The translations under genes were made by a program, and so were the position numbers. 64,000 nt of DNA from Erythrobacter mangrovi (lineage in GTDB: Bacteria > Pseudomonadota > Alphaproteobacteria > Sphingomonadales > Sphingomonadaceae), in contig NZ_CP053921.1 of assembly GCF_013260645.1 (NCBI RefSeq), positions 2,115,763 through 2,179,762 of the forward strand, in the 5' to 3' direction. Below, one piece after another: positions 15,525 through 24,742 of this stretch; position 1 is the stretch's first letter; each line of letters starts with the position of its first letter. The notes under the pieces were generated by a model. It saw only the letters and a list, made by a program, of their open reading frames with translations, did no database searches and had not been told where the DNA came from.

Positions 15525-16994
15525 CTATTTCTTCTTCAAAAGCTCTTGCAGGTCAGGCGGGAGCGTGTTCGGATCCACGCCGGGTCCACCAAGGCCGGGC
15601 ATTCCGCCCATTCCCTTGGGGCCGCCCAGCCCAGGCATAGCGGCGCCGAGGCCACCGCCGCCGAACAGCGCGCCGAGACCCTTAAGCCCGCCCATCTTCT
15701 TGATCTGCTTCATCGCGCGGGCCATCTCCTGGTGCATCTTGAGCACCTTGTTGACGTCCTGCACCTGAGTGCCCGAACCGGCAGCCACGCGCTTCTTGCG
15801 CTTGGCATTCATCAGTTCGGGACGCTTGCGTTCCTTGGGCGTCATCGAGCCGATGATCGCATCCATGTGCAACAGCACGCGATCGTCCATCCCGCTTGCC
15901 GCCATCGCCGCCTTGGCCTTCTTCATGCCAGGCATCATGCCCGCGAGCATGCCAAGGCCGCCCATCTGCTGCATCTGGCGCAGCTGCATGCGCAGGTCGT
16001 CGAGGTCGAACTTGCCCTGCGCCATCTTCTTGGCGAGCGCTTCGGCCTCGTCCTGCTTGATCGTCGCCGCGGCCTTTTCGACCAGCGAAACGACATCGCC
16101 CATGCCAAGAATGCGGCCGGCCACGCGGCCGGGATCGAAAGCCTCGATCGCATCGAGCTTTTCACCCGTGCCGGCGAACTTGATCGGCTTGCCGGTGACG
16201 TAACGCATCGACAACGCCGCACCGCCGCGGGCATCGCCGTCCATGCGGGTCAGCACCACACCGGTCAGCGGCACTTCGCCGGTAAAGCTCTGCGCCACGT
16301 TGACCGCGTCCTGACCGGTCAGGCTGTCGACCACCAACAGCACCTCGGTCGGCGCGGAGACGTTGGCGATTGCCTTCATTTCGGCCATCAGCGCTTCGTC
16401 GACATGCAGGCGGCCCGCAGTATCGAGCAGCAGAACGTCGGCGGCCTGCAGCTTGGCGCTTTCCATCGCGCGGCGAGCGATGTCGACCGGCTGTTGGCCT
16501 GGCACGATCGGCAGGGTCGCAACCTGCACCTGCTCGCCGAGCACCTTGAGCTGTTCCTGCGCAGCGGGGCGATTGACGTCGAGCGACGCCATGATCGCCT
16601 TCTTGCCGTGCTTTTCCTTGATCAGCTTGCCGAGCTTGGCAGTCGTGGTGGTCTTACCCGAACCCTGCAGGCCGACCATCATGATCACGACCGGCGGCTT
16701 GGCCGCAAAATTCAGTTCGGCCGGCTCGTCACCGCCCAGCATCTCGGTCAGTTCGTCGCTGACGATCTTGACCACTTGCTGGCCAGGGGTGACCGACTTG
16801 AGGACTTCGGAACCGATCGCCTTTTCGGTCACCGCATCGATGAAGCGGCGCACGACGGGCAGGGCCACATCGGCTTCGAGCAAGGCGATACGCACTTCGC
16901 GCATGGCATCGCGCACGTCCTGTTCGCTAAGCGATCCGCGCCCGCGCAGGCGATCGAACACAGTGCCGAGGCGATCGGACAGATTGTCGAACAC
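15525..16994 (-). CDS. ffh: signal recognition particle protein Ffh (SRP54)
   Basis: 489 residues. N domain (1-90), GTPase domain with P-loop GLQGSGKTTTTAKL near residue 110, DTAGR and the closing TRMDGDARGG, then the methionine-rich M domain from about 300 with many MQQM and GGLG stretches that bind 4.5S RNA and signal sequences. It targets nascent membrane proteins to FtsY. First gene of the ffh-rpsP-rimM block, 34 bases before rpsP. Confidence 0.98.
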   Translation of the reverse strand: MFDNLSDRLGTVFDRLRGRGSLSEQDVRDAMREVRIALLEADVALPVVRRFIDAVTEKAIGSEVLKSVTPGQQVVKIVSDELTEMLGGDEPAELNFAAKPPVVIMMVGLQGSGKTTTTAKLGKLIKEKHGKKAIMASLDVNRPAAQEQLKVLGEQVQVATLPIVPGQQPVDIARRAMESAKLQAADVLLLDTAGRLHVDEALMAEMKAIANVSAPTEVLLVVDSLTGQDAVNVAQSFTGEVPLTGVVLTRMDGDARGGAALSMRYVTGKPIKFAGTGEKLDAIEAFDPGRVAGRILGMGDVVSLVEKAAATIKQDEAEALAKKMAQGKFDLDDLRMQLRQMQQMGGLGMLAGMMPGMKKAKAAMAASGMDDRVLLHMDAIIGSMTPKERKRPELMNAKRKKRVAAGSGTQVQDVNKVLKMHQEMARAMKQIKKMGGLKGLGALFGGGGLGAAMPGLGGPKGMGGMPGLGGPGVDPNTLPPDLQELLKKK

Positions 16995-17173
16995 GTGCCT
17001 ACTCCAAACCCCGATTTCGCGAACGAAACCGGATAAACGCGAAAAACGCCGGCGGACGAAAACTCGTCGGCCAGCGTGGGGACAAGCCCCTGTAATCCCA
17101 AACTAATGCCCGGGTGTGGTGGAAGCAAGCCGCAGCCGTCGCCACGGCTCACTACCATCAAATCCGGGTGAAA

Positions 17174-17249
<76 letters not shown>

Positions 17250-17340
17250 GAGCCATTTCCGAAAGACGCGTCCTGGGAGGCGCGTCACCCTTGCGGGAGG
17301 CGCCCAATATAAGGGCCCTCACCGCAATGCAACAGCAAAT

Positions 17341-17682
17341 TTACGTGTCGTCGGAATCGTCGTCGTCGCCCTTGGAGACGGTCTCGACGCCAAGGTCGTC
17401 GTCGCCGCCCAGGTCGACTTCGTTGTCCGGCGAATCGTCATCTTCATCGATGTCGATGTCCAGATCGTCATCGTCGTCGCCACCCAGATCGGTGTCGGCT
17501 TCGATCTCTTTCTTCTTCTTCTCGTCCTCGAACGGAATCGGCTGCTTCGACTTGAGCACCGGCTCGGGGAACCATTCCTCGGCGCATTCGATGCACGTGA
17601 CGGGCTCGTCCTTCGTCAGATCGTAGAAGCGGGTGCCGCATTTCGGGCAAGTCCGCTTCGTGCCCCATTCAGGTTTGACCAT
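17341..17682 (-). CDS. FYDLN-acid domain protein (TIGR02300-like)
   Basis: 113 residues. N-terminal zinc-ribbon: CPKCGTRFYDL and CIEC, the FYDLN signature, then a short Lys-rich hinge (about 72-80) and a very acidic C-terminal tail of Asp-rich blocks from residue 83. Function is not known; the family is nearly confined to alphaproteobacteria and resembles RNA-polymerase or ribosome-linked zinc-ribbon proteins. Divergent from aroA across 171 bases; tRNA-Ala follows it. Confidence 0.93.
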   Translation of the reverse strand: MVKPEWGTKRTCPKCGTRFYDLTKDEPVTCIECAEEWFPEPVLKSKQPIPFEDEKKKKEIEADTDLGGDDDDDLDIDIDEDDDSPDNEVDLGGDDDLGVETVSKGDDDDSDDT

Positions 17683-17853
17683 GTGTAATCCTTGGATTTG
17701 CTGCCCCGTCCGGTACGGTGCGGAGCGATGAATTCGTATTGTTCGTGATGGTTTCCCGATGCCCGGGAATCAACTGCGCGCGCGCCTTGCCAGAAGGTAT
17801 TCGCGCTGTCAAAGCGCCGCACACATCACGACACTTCAGACGCGCGAGATTGT

Positions 17854-19167
17854 GTGACCGCCCACCGTTTTCAACCCTCCAAACCATTGACCGGCCGCAT
17901 TCGCGTGCCGGGCGACAAGTCGATCAGTCATCGTTCGCTGATGTTCGGGGCATTGGCAGTCGGCCACAGTCGCATATCGGGTCTGCTGGAAGGTGAAGAC
18001 GTGCTTGCAACCGCCGCCGCCTTGCGCGCGATGGGCGCATCGATCGCCAAGGACGGCGATGACTGGATCGTCGATGGCGTGGGTGTGGGTGGACTGCTGC
18101 AGCCCGGCCAGGCGCTCGACATGGGCAATTCGGGGACTTCGACCCGCCTGCTGATGGGCCTCGTCGCCAGTCATGGGATAACGGCCGCCTTCACCGGCGA
18201 TGCCAGCCTGTCGAAGCGTCCTATGAACCGCGTGATCGATCCACTTTCGACTATGGGGGCGAGCTTCACGCCCTCCCCCGGTGGCACCTTGCCTCTGATG
18301 ATGGAAGGAATGCAGCCAGCCGTCCCAATCACCTATCGCCTGCCTGTCGCATCCGCACAGGTGAAGAGCGCGGTGCTGCTCGCAGGGCTCAACACGCCCG
18401 GGATCACCACGGTGATCGAACCCGTGCCCACCCGCGATCATACCGAACGCATGCTGCGCGGCTTCGGTGCCGAGCTGACTGTCGAGGAAGACAACGGCGA
18501 GCGGATCATCCGCATCCATGGCCCTGCGGACCTGCACCCCTGCGACATTGTCGTTCCAGGCGATCCTTCCTCCGCCGCCTTCTTCGCGGTCGCGGCGAGC
18601 ATCGTACCCGGCAGCGACCTGGTCATCGAAAACGTCGGCCTCAACCCCACCCGCGACGGCATCTTCCGCGTGCTGACACAGATGGGCGCCAGCATCGACA
18701 AGCTGGACGAACGTGAGGTCGGCGGAGAACCGGTTGCGGACCTGCGCGTGCGCCACGCTTCGCTCAAGGGCATCGAAATCGATCCGACTGTCGTCCCTAG
18801 CATGGTCGACGAGTTCCCGGTGCTGTTCGTCGCCGCCGCGATGGCAGAAGGCACGACCGTCACCCGCGGGCTCGAAGAACTGCGGGTCAAGGAAAGCGAC
18901 CGGATCAGCGCCATGGCTGACGCGCTCACGGGTGCCGGCGTCGAACTCGAGGAAGCCGAAGACGGCCTGATCATCGAGGGTAGTGGCGGAGCCCCGCTGC
19001 GCGGAACCGCAAACAGCCGGACCAAGACGCACCTCGACCACCGCATTGCGATGAGCATGGCAATTGCCGGCCTCGCCAGCCGCGACGGTGTGGAAATCGA
19101 CAGCATCGACCCGATTGCGACGAGCTTCCCGAACTTCATCGCCCTGCTGGAAGAGGCGGCAGCATGA
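17854..19167 (+). CDS. aroA: 3-phosphoshikimate 1-carboxyvinyltransferase (EPSP synthase)
   Basis: 437 residues from a GTG start. Substrate-binding motifs RVPGDKSISHRSLM near the N-terminus, LDMGNSGTSTRLLMG and LRVKESDRISAMA, as expected. It joins shikimate-3-phosphate and PEP on the way to chorismate. Class I/II distinction is not settled by eye; the GNSGTSTR form is found in several alphaproteobacteria. Overlaps the next gene by 4 bases (ATGA); part of an aroA-cmk operon. Confidence 0.97.
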   Translation: MTAHRFQPSKPLTGRIRVPGDKSISHRSLMFGALAVGHSRISGLLEGEDVLATAAALRAMGASIAKDGDDWIVDGVGVGGLLQPGQALDMGNSGTSTRLLMGLVASHGITAAFTGDASLSKRPMNRVIDPLSTMGASFTPSPGGTLPLMMEGMQPAVPITYRLPVASAQVKSAVLLAGLNTPGITTVIEPVPTRDHTERMLRGFGAELTVEEDNGERIIRIHGPADLHPCDIVVPGDPSSAAFFAVAASIVPGSDLVIENVGLNPTRDGIFRVLTQMGASIDKLDEREVGGEPVADLRVRHASLKGIEIDPTVVPSMVDEFPVLFVAAAMAEGTTVTRGLEELRVKESDRISAMADALTGAGVELEEAEDGLIIEGSGGAPLRGTANSRTKTHLDHRIAMSMAIAGLASRDGVEIDSIDPIATSFPNFIALLEEAAA

Positions 19168-19418
19168 CGACCGACTGGGCAACCCTCATCGGCTTCGTCG
19201 GCATGGCCTGCATCATCGGTGCCTATGCCTATATGACCGCCAAGAGCGAACCGAACCCCTACGTGCTGCACGGCACCAACCTCGCAGGCGCCGCCTTCCT
19301 GACGGTTTCGCTGCTGGTGCACACCAACTGGCCAAGCCTCGTGCTCGAAGGCTTTTGGGCTGCGATTGCGTTATGGGGCCTGGGCAAAGCGCTGCGAGCG
19401 CGGAGTAGGTCCGTATGA
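19164..19418 (+). CDS. CBU_0592 family small membrane protein
   Basis: 84 residues with three hydrophobic segments (about 6-24, 33-50, 57-75) and a PNPYVLHGTNLAGAAFL middle typical of the CBU_0592/DUF-type family found beside aromatic and other genes. No function is known. It is translationally coupled on both sides: its ATG overlaps the aroA stop and its stop overlaps the cmk start, each by 4 bases, so it is fixed inside the aroA-cmk operon. Confidence 0.85.
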   Translation: MTTDWATLIGFVGMACIIGAYAYMTAKSEPNPYVLHGTNLAGAAFLTVSLLVHTNWPSLVLEGFWAAIALWGLGKALRARSRSV

Positions 19419-20035
19419 TCATCGCCGTCGACGGACCGACCGCCTCGGGCAAGGGTACAATCGCCAAGGCTCTTTCGGCACATTTCGGATTGCCGCACCT
19501 CGATACCGGCCTGCTCTACCGCGCCGTCGGGCGGCAGGTCTTTCTCGATGGCGGGGATCCCGACGATGCCGCGGATGCGGCGGCGGCAACGGGTTTTCCC
19601 GACAGCCTGCTCGACGATCCGGCGCTGCGCACCGAAGAGGCCGGAGGGCTGGCCAGCCGCGTTTCCGTCCATCCCGAGGTCCGCCGGGCGCTGTTCGATC
19701 GCCAGCGCGCCTTTGCCCTGCAGCCCGGCGGGGCGGTGCTCGACGGTCGCGATATCGGGACGGTCATTGCACCGGAGGCCGAAGCCAAGCTGTTCGTCAC
19801 CGCCAGCGTCGCCGCCCGCGCCCAGCGGCGCTTTCGCGAGATGCACGAGCGCGGCGTACAGGTTACACTGCTCGAGATCGAGGACGACCTGCGCCGCCGA
19901 GACGAACGCGACAGCACCCGTGCGACAGCCCCTCTGGTTCCGGCCCCTGACGCGAAAATCATCGATACCAGCGCCCTGAGCCGCGAAGAGGCAATTGCAG
20001 CAGCCATCGCGGCGGTCACCGAAGCGGCGAGCTAG
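19415..20035 (+). CDS. cmk: cytidylate kinase
   Basis: 206 residues. P-loop DGPTASGKGTIAKAL at residues 5-19, then HLDTGLLYRAVG and the DGRDIGTVI segment of bacterial CMP/dCMP kinases. It phosphorylates CMP and dCMP for nucleic acid and lipid synthesis. Usually followed directly by rpsA; here two unrelated genes lie between them. Confidence 0.97.
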   Translation: MIIAVDGPTASGKGTIAKALSAHFGLPHLDTGLLYRAVGRQVFLDGGDPDDAADAAAATGFPDSLLDDPALRTEEAGGLASRVSVHPEVRRALFDRQRAFALQPGGAVLDGRDIGTVIAPEAEAKLFVTASVAARAQRRFREMHERGVQVTLLEIEDDLRRRDERDSTRATAPLVPAPDAKIIDTSALSREEAIAAAIAAVTEAAS

Positions 20036-20086
20036 GCCGCGCAGCTCACAATCGACATTCGCGTCCCGGTTGTGGGCGCGGTGCCC

Positions 20087-20135
20087 TTGCATAGATCCAT
20101 TTGCCTTTCTATAACGCGTTATATAACGTGGTATA
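20087..20135 (+). promoter_or_regulatory. promoter with overlapping palindromic operator before the MarR-GNAT gene
   Basis: A -35 box TTGCAT (20087-20092), 17-base spacer and -10 box TATAAC (20110-20115). A perfect 12-base palindrome ATAACGCGTTAT (20111-20122) covers the -10 end, and an imperfect copy (ATAACGTGGTAT, 20123-20134) follows at once. The gene starts at 20147, so the repeats sit where a bound repressor would block transcription. Confidence 0.7.
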
Positions 20136-20146
20136 GGATATGTGAC

Positions 20147-21127
20147 ATGGTCGACGTCGTCGCGCAGATGGGACCTGCTTTCCTGGGCAGTCGATTGAAA
20201 CGGCTTGGCGAGCGGATGCAGGCAAGCGCCGCCACGGTTATCGCCGAGGCGGGGCTCCCGCTGCAGCCCGGGCATATGGCAATCATGGCTGCCCTGCGCA
20301 CAGGTGCAAAATCCATCGGGCAGCTGGCCGAAGCGAGCGGCACCAGCCAGCCTGGCATTACTCGCACCGTAGGTCAGCTTCGAAAACTGGGCGTCGTCGC
20401 CGATACCGCCTGCGCCGACCAGCGGAGCCGGACGGTCGCATTGACGCCCACGGGCGAGCAAATGGCGCGGACTATCGCGTCGGAGGTCTGGCCCCGCGTC
20501 GGCATGGCGGCCGAGGAAATCCTCGCGCAGCTTGACGGCGACTTCCTGCGCCAGCTGGCCGTGATCGAAGCTGCCCTTGCCGAAGCCTCGATCGCCGAAC
20601 GCGCCGCGCGTGCGACCCCCGGCAAGCTTTCGCTGCGTGAATTCGACGATGACCTCGCGGGGGAGTTCCACGACATCAATGCCGAGTGGATCGAGGCCAT
20701 GTTCACGCTGGAAGATACCGATCGCGAAGTGCTCGAAAACCCGCGGGCGAAGATCGTCGATCCGGGCGGCGACGTCCTTTTCGTCGAAGCGGCCGGCCTC
20801 GGTGTCGTCGGCACCTGCGCGCTCCAGAAGACCGGGCCGGGCGCCTTTGAGCTGACCAAGATGGGCGTCCGCGAAAGCGCGAGGGGCCTGAAGGCGGGCG
20901 AGTTCCTGCTCGGAGGCATGATCGAGCGTGCCAGGCAGCTTGGTGCCGAAGAGCTGTACCTCCTCACCAACAGCAAATGCGCCCCGGCCATCCATCTCTA
21001 CGAGAAGCTCGGCTTCGCGCATGATGCGGACATCATGGCCAAATACGGTGCCCGCTATGAACGCTGCAATGTGGCGATGCGCTACGTCGGTGACTGGCCC
21101 TTGCCCACCTGTCACAGCTGCGGATAA
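20147..21127 (+). CDS. MarR-GNAT fusion: regulator with acetyltransferase domain
   Basis: 326 residues. Residues 1-140 form a MarR winged helix (HMAIMAALRTGAKSIGQLAEASGTSQPGITRTVGQL, wing ADQRSRTVALT). Residues 165-315 are a GNAT domain, with acetyl-CoA region near KMGVRESARGLKAGEFLL and the late IHLYEKLGF motif. The tail ends PTCHSCG, a possible metal or redox pair. I chose the ATG at 20147, which follows the palindromes. Such fusions exist in several alphaproteobacteria but their substrates are unknown. It lies between cmk and rpsA with its own promoter. Confidence 0.87.
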   Translation: MVDVVAQMGPAFLGSRLKRLGERMQASAATVIAEAGLPLQPGHMAIMAALRTGAKSIGQLAEASGTSQPGITRTVGQLRKLGVVADTACADQRSRTVALTPTGEQMARTIASEVWPRVGMAAEEILAQLDGDFLRQLAVIEAALAEASIAERAARATPGKLSLREFDDDLAGEFHDINAEWIEAMFTLEDTDREVLENPRAKIVDPGGDVLFVEAAGLGVVGTCALQKTGPGAFELTKMGVRESARGLKAGEFLLGGMIERARQLGAEELYLLTNSKCAPAIHLYEKLGFAHDADIMAKYGARYERCNVAMRYVGDWPLPTCHSCG

Positions 21128-21166
21128 GCCCTGTGCCATCGGTCGCGATGACGGGGGTATGACGGC

Positions 21167-21781
21167 ATGCAAGGCTATCGTTCGCGACTGATCGCGCTGA
21201 CCGCAGTCTGGTTCGCGGCGTTCGTCGCGTCTGGCTGGGCGCCATATGACCGCGGAACCTGGCTGATGGAGGTGGCCCCGGCACTGATCGCGCTGCCGAT
21301 CCTGTGGGTCAGTGCCAAGCGCTTCCCGCTGACTACGCTGGCGCTTGCGCTGATCGGCTTCCACGGACTCGTGCTGATGCTTGGTGGCGCCTATACCTAT
21401 GCCCGCGTTCCGCTTGGCTTCGCGGTGCAGGATTGGCTCGATCTCGCCCGCAATCCCTATGATCGCTTCGGGCATTTCATCCAGGGCTTCGTCCCGGCCA
21501 TTGTGCTGCGCGAATTGCTGGTGCGGTTCGGTGGGCTACGCCGTGGCCTTTTGCTTACCGTGCTGGTGCTCGCCTGCGCTCTCGCAGTAAGCGCCACTTA
21601 CGAACTGATCGAATTCGGGGCGGCGATGGCGCTGGGTCAGGGCGCCGACGAATTCCTCGGCACACAAGGCGATCCCTGGGATACGCAGTGGGACATGCTG
21701 ATGTGCGTAATTGGTGCCGCCATTGCCCTGTTGTTGCTCACAAAACTGCATGACCGGCAGCTCGACGCACAGGCCGCCTAG
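21167..21781 (+). CDS. DUF2238/YjdF family inner membrane protein
   Basis: 204 residues, about six hydrophobic helices. Conserved family stretches are NPYDRFGHFIQGFVPAIVLRE in the middle and YELIEFGAA, plus GTQGDPWDTQWDMLM near the end, which carry buried charged and acidic residues. Function is not known. Begins 39 bases after the MarR-GNAT gene, so it is probably in the same transcript and a likely target of that regulator. Confidence 0.87.
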   Translation: MQGYRSRLIALTAVWFAAFVASGWAPYDRGTWLMEVAPALIALPILWVSAKRFPLTTLALALIGFHGLVLMLGGAYTYARVPLGFAVQDWLDLARNPYDRFGHFIQGFVPAIVLRELLVRFGGLRRGLLLTVLVLACALAVSATYELIEFGAAMALGQGADEFLGTQGDPWDTQWDMLMCVIGAAIALLLLTKLHDRQLDAQAA

Positions 21782-22151
21782 CAAACCGTTTTCCTACTTG
21801 CGTCCAACAGTGGCAGACCGGTCCGCATGGCGCATCCGGCAGGTCGAAACACAAGCAATTCCGCCATTCCTGCGGCTTGTGCCTGCCCAGCGAGATTGTC
21901 GTTCCGGACCCTGTTCCATGTGTTCCATCCTGTAGGGCTCGCACCCCGCAATTTGCTTGCCTTCCACCCTCGTTTCGCCTAGGCGCGCGCCCGTTCTCGC
22001 AATCTTTGGATTGGAAGGACCTTCGCGGCGGCATGCGGCCTCGCGGAGACAACGGCCCTCTTGCCCCGTTAGCCCCGCAATGGTGCGGGAGACGGAGAAA
22101 GACCCCGGACAAACCGGTGGCCGGTAGCAAAACGATCGAAGGACTATTCAC
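21782..22151 (+). promoter_or_regulatory. 370-base rpsA upstream region with three leader hairpins
   Basis: No gene is seen here. The last 100 bases hold hairpins: AACGG/CCGTT at 22051-22070, CCCGCA-ATGG-TGCGGG at 22074-22089, and ACCGG-TGG-CCGGT at 22113-22125. The ribosome site GAAGGA is at 22138-22143, eight bases before the ATG. E. coli rpsA also has a structured leader through which S1 represses itself; that the same happens here is inference. Confidence 0.5.
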
Positions 22152-23855
22152 ATGGCAACCTCTGCCAACCCTACCCGCGATGATTTCGCGAAGATGCTCG
22201 ACGAGCAGCTCGGTGGCGCCGATGACGGCGGCTTCGAGGGTCGCGTCGTCAAGGGCACCGTTACCGCCGTCGAGAACGGCTATGCAATGATCGACGTCGG
22301 CCTGAAGAGCGAAGGCCGCATCGACATCAAGGAATTCCTCCGTGGCGAAGGCGACGCGGCACCGGCAGTCGGTGACGAAGTCGAAGTCTTCGTCGACCGC
22401 GTCGAGAACGCCGACGGCGAAGCCATGCTGTCGCGCGACCGCGCCCGCCGCGAAGCCGCCTGGGACAAGCTTGAAAGCGAGTTCGGCGAAGGCAAGCGCG
22501 TCGACGGCCGCATCTTCGGCCGCGTCAAGGGCGGCTTCACCGTCGACCTCGATGGCGCCGTGGCCTTCCTGCCCGGTTCGCAGGTCGATATCCGTCCGGT
22601 GCGCGACGTCGCCCCGCTGATGGACATGACCCAGCCCTTCCAGATCCTCAAGATGGACCGTCGCCGCGGCAATATCGTCGTTTCGCGCCGCGCCGTGCTT
22701 GAAGAAACCCGCGCCGAACAGCGCAGCGAGCTGATCGACAAGCTGACCGAAGGCCAGGTGATCGACGGCGTCGTCAAGAACATCACCGATTACGGCGCCT
22801 TCGTCGACCTCGGCGGCATCGACGGCCTGCTGCATGTCACCGACATGAGCTACAAGCGCGTCAACCACCCGAGCGAGATGATCGAGATCGGCCAGTCGGT
22901 CACCGTCCAGATCATCCGCATCAACGAAGACACGCAGCGCATCAGCCTCGGCATGAAGCAGCTCGAGAGCGATCCGTGGGATGGCGTCGCCGCCAAGTAT
23001 CCGGTCGGCCTGAAGATGTCGGGTACCGTCACCAACATCACCGAATACGGCGCCTTCGTCGAAATCGAGCCGGGCATCGAAGGCCTGGTCCACGTTTCGG
23101 AAATGAGCTGGACCAAGAAGAACGTCCACCCGGGCAAGATCGTTTCGACCTCGCAGGAAGTCGAAGTGATGGTGCTGGAAGTCGACAGCGACAAGCGCCG
23201 CATCTCGCTCGGCCTCAAGCAGGCCCAGCGCAACCCGTGGGAAGAGTTCGCCGAGAAGCACCCGGTTGGCTCGAAGGTCACCGGCGAAGTCAAGAACGCG
23301 ACCGAGTTCGGCCTGTTCATCGGCCTCGATGGCGACGTCGACGGCATGGTCCACATGTCGGACATCGCCTGGGGCATCTCGGGCGAAGACGCGCTGGCCC
23401 TGCACCGCAAGGGTGAGCAGGTCGATGCCGTCGTTCTCGACGTCGATGTCGAGAAGGAACGCATCAGCCTCGGCATGAAGCAGCTCGAAAAGGGTGCTCC
23501 GACCGAAGCCGGCGCTGGCAGCAGCCTGCGCAAGAACGAGGTGGTCACTGTGACCGTGCTCGAAGTGCGCGACGGCGGCCTCGAAGTGCAGGTTGGCGAA
23601 GACGGTGCGACCGGCTTCATCAAGCGTTCGGACCTCGGCCGCGACCGCGACGAGCAGCGCCCTGACCGCTTCCAGCCCGGCCAGAAGGTCGACGCCATGG
23701 TCACCGGCTTCGACCGTTCCAAGAAGCCCAACTTCTCGATCAAGGCTCGCCAGATCCACGAAGAGAAGGAAGCCGTGGCACAGTTCGGCTCGTCCGATTC
23801 GGGTGCGTCGCTGGGCGACATCCTCGGCGAAGCGCTGAAGGCGAAGAAGGACTAA
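22152..23855 (+). CDS. rpsA: 30S ribosomal protein S1
   Basis: 567 residues with six S1 domains, starting near residues 22, 108, 194, 280, 367 and 455; domains 3 and 4 share the strongest DYGAFVDLGG and EYGAFVEIEP cores. S1 unfolds and delivers mRNA to the 30S subunit. Codon use is strongly biased, as expected for a highly expressed gene. A hairpin terminator follows at once. Confidence 0.98.
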   Translation: MATSANPTRDDFAKMLDEQLGGADDGGFEGRVVKGTVTAVENGYAMIDVGLKSEGRIDIKEFLRGEGDAAPAVGDEVEVFVDRVENADGEAMLSRDRARREAAWDKLESEFGEGKRVDGRIFGRVKGGFTVDLDGAVAFLPGSQVDIRPVRDVAPLMDMTQPFQILKMDRRRGNIVVSRRAVLEETRAEQRSELIDKLTEGQVIDGVVKNITDYGAFVDLGGIDGLLHVTDMSYKRVNHPSEMIEIGQSVTVQIIRINEDTQRISLGMKQLESDPWDGVAAKYPVGLKMSGTVTNITEYGAFVEIEPGIEGLVHVSEMSWTKKNVHPGKIVSTSQEVEVMVLEVDSDKRRISLGLKQAQRNPWEEFAEKHPVGSKVTGEVKNATEFGLFIGLDGDVDGMVHMSDIAWGISGEDALALHRKGEQVDAVVLDVDVEKERISLGMKQLEKGAPTEAGAGSSLRKNEVVTVTVLEVRDGGLEVQVGEDGATGFIKRSDLGRDRDEQRPDRFQPGQKVDAMVTGFDRSKKPNFSIKARQIHEEKEAVAQFGSSDSGASLGDILGEALKAKKD

Positions 23856-23882
23856 GCTCCTTCCGACCCATCCAGGGTAATC

Positions 23883-23921
23883 GGAAAGGCCCGCTTGCGA
23901 GACCCGCAGGCGGGCCTTTCC
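23883..23921 (+). terminator. terminator after rpsA
   Basis: Twelve-base arms GGAAAGGCCCGC and GCGGGCCTTTCC around a 15-base loop, 27 bases after the rpsA stop. There are few T residues after the stem, so it is a good but not textbook intrinsic terminator. Confidence 0.7.
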
Positions 23922-23986
23922 TACATGTAGGATCGCGCCTAGGCTGCCGCCCCCACGAAGCAACGCGATAGGGCAACACGACTGCC

Positions 23987-24742
23987 ATGCTAGAGATCCA
24001 CCAGTTCCCCTGCCTGTCCGACAATTACGGCTACCTCGTCCACGATCCCGCAAGCGGCGAAACCGCGGCGATCGACACGCCCGACGGAGCAGAATATCTG
24101 CGCCAGGCCGAAGCCAAGGGCTGGACGATCACCCAGATCTGGAACACCCACTGGCACCCCGACCATGCGGGCGGGAACCAGGCCATCGTCGATGCAACCG
24201 GCGCGACCGTGATCGCTCCGCAGGAAGTCGAGCGAATTTCCCCGATCGACCGTGTCGTCGGCAATGGAGACGCGGTCATGCTGGGGGACTGGCAGGCACG
24301 CGTGATCGACGTGTCGGGCCACACCAACGGCCACATCGCCTACCACATCGCCAAGGCCGACGTGGCTTTCGTGGGCGACAGCGTGTTTGCTCTGGGTTGC
24401 GGGCGCATGTTCGAAGGCCAGCCCGAACAATTCTGGCACAGCCTCGACCGCATCCGGCAGCTGCCTGACAACACGCTGCTCTATTGCGCACACGAATACA
24501 CCGCGTCGAACGCAAGGTTCGCGGTTCATGCCGATCCCGATAATGCCGAGCTGCGGCTCTATGCCGCACAGGTGGAGGAAAAGCGCGCCAAGGGACTTCC
24601 GACCGTACCCACCGTGCTGTCGCGCGAACTGATCACCAATCCCTTCCTGCGCGCCGACAGCGCCGATCTGCGCGATCGCTGGGGCGGCACCAGCCCGGCG
24701 GAAACCTTTGCCGCCTTGCGCGCCGCCAAGGACAATTTTTGA
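23987..24742 (+). CDS. gloB: hydroxyacylglutathione hydrolase (glyoxalase II)
   Basis: 251 residues. Metallo-beta-lactamase fold with THWHPDHAGG (binuclear metal site), GHTNGHIAYH, and the C-terminal glyoxalase II substrate region around CAHEYTASNARF. It hydrolyses S-lactoylglutathione to lactate and glutathione. First gene of a three-gene run with a DOPA-dioxygenase-like gene and a quinone reductase; together they look like a stress or detoxification unit. Confidence 0.95.
   Translation: MLEIHQFPCLSDNYGYLVHDPASGETAAIDTPDGAEYLRQAEAKGWTITQIWNTHWHPDHAGGNQAIVDATGATVIAPQEVERISPIDRVVGNGDAVMLGDWQARVIDVSGHTNGHIAYHIAKADVAFVGDSVFALGCGRMFEGQPEQFWHSLDRIRQLPDNTLLYCAHEYTASNARFAVHADPDNAELRLYAAQVEEKRAKGLPTVPTVLSRELITNPFLRADSADLRDRWGGTSPAETFAALRAAKDNF

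Noticed and set aside
19259..21475. A 738-codon minus-strand frame across cmk and the MarR-GNAT gene.
   Set aside because: It runs opposite three well-supported genes and their promoter and has no family features.
21738..24053. A 771-codon open frame on the minus strand opposite rpsA.
   Set aside because: It is antisense to rpsA and uses the strong codon bias of that gene; the protein has no domain and no start site, so it is a shadow frame.
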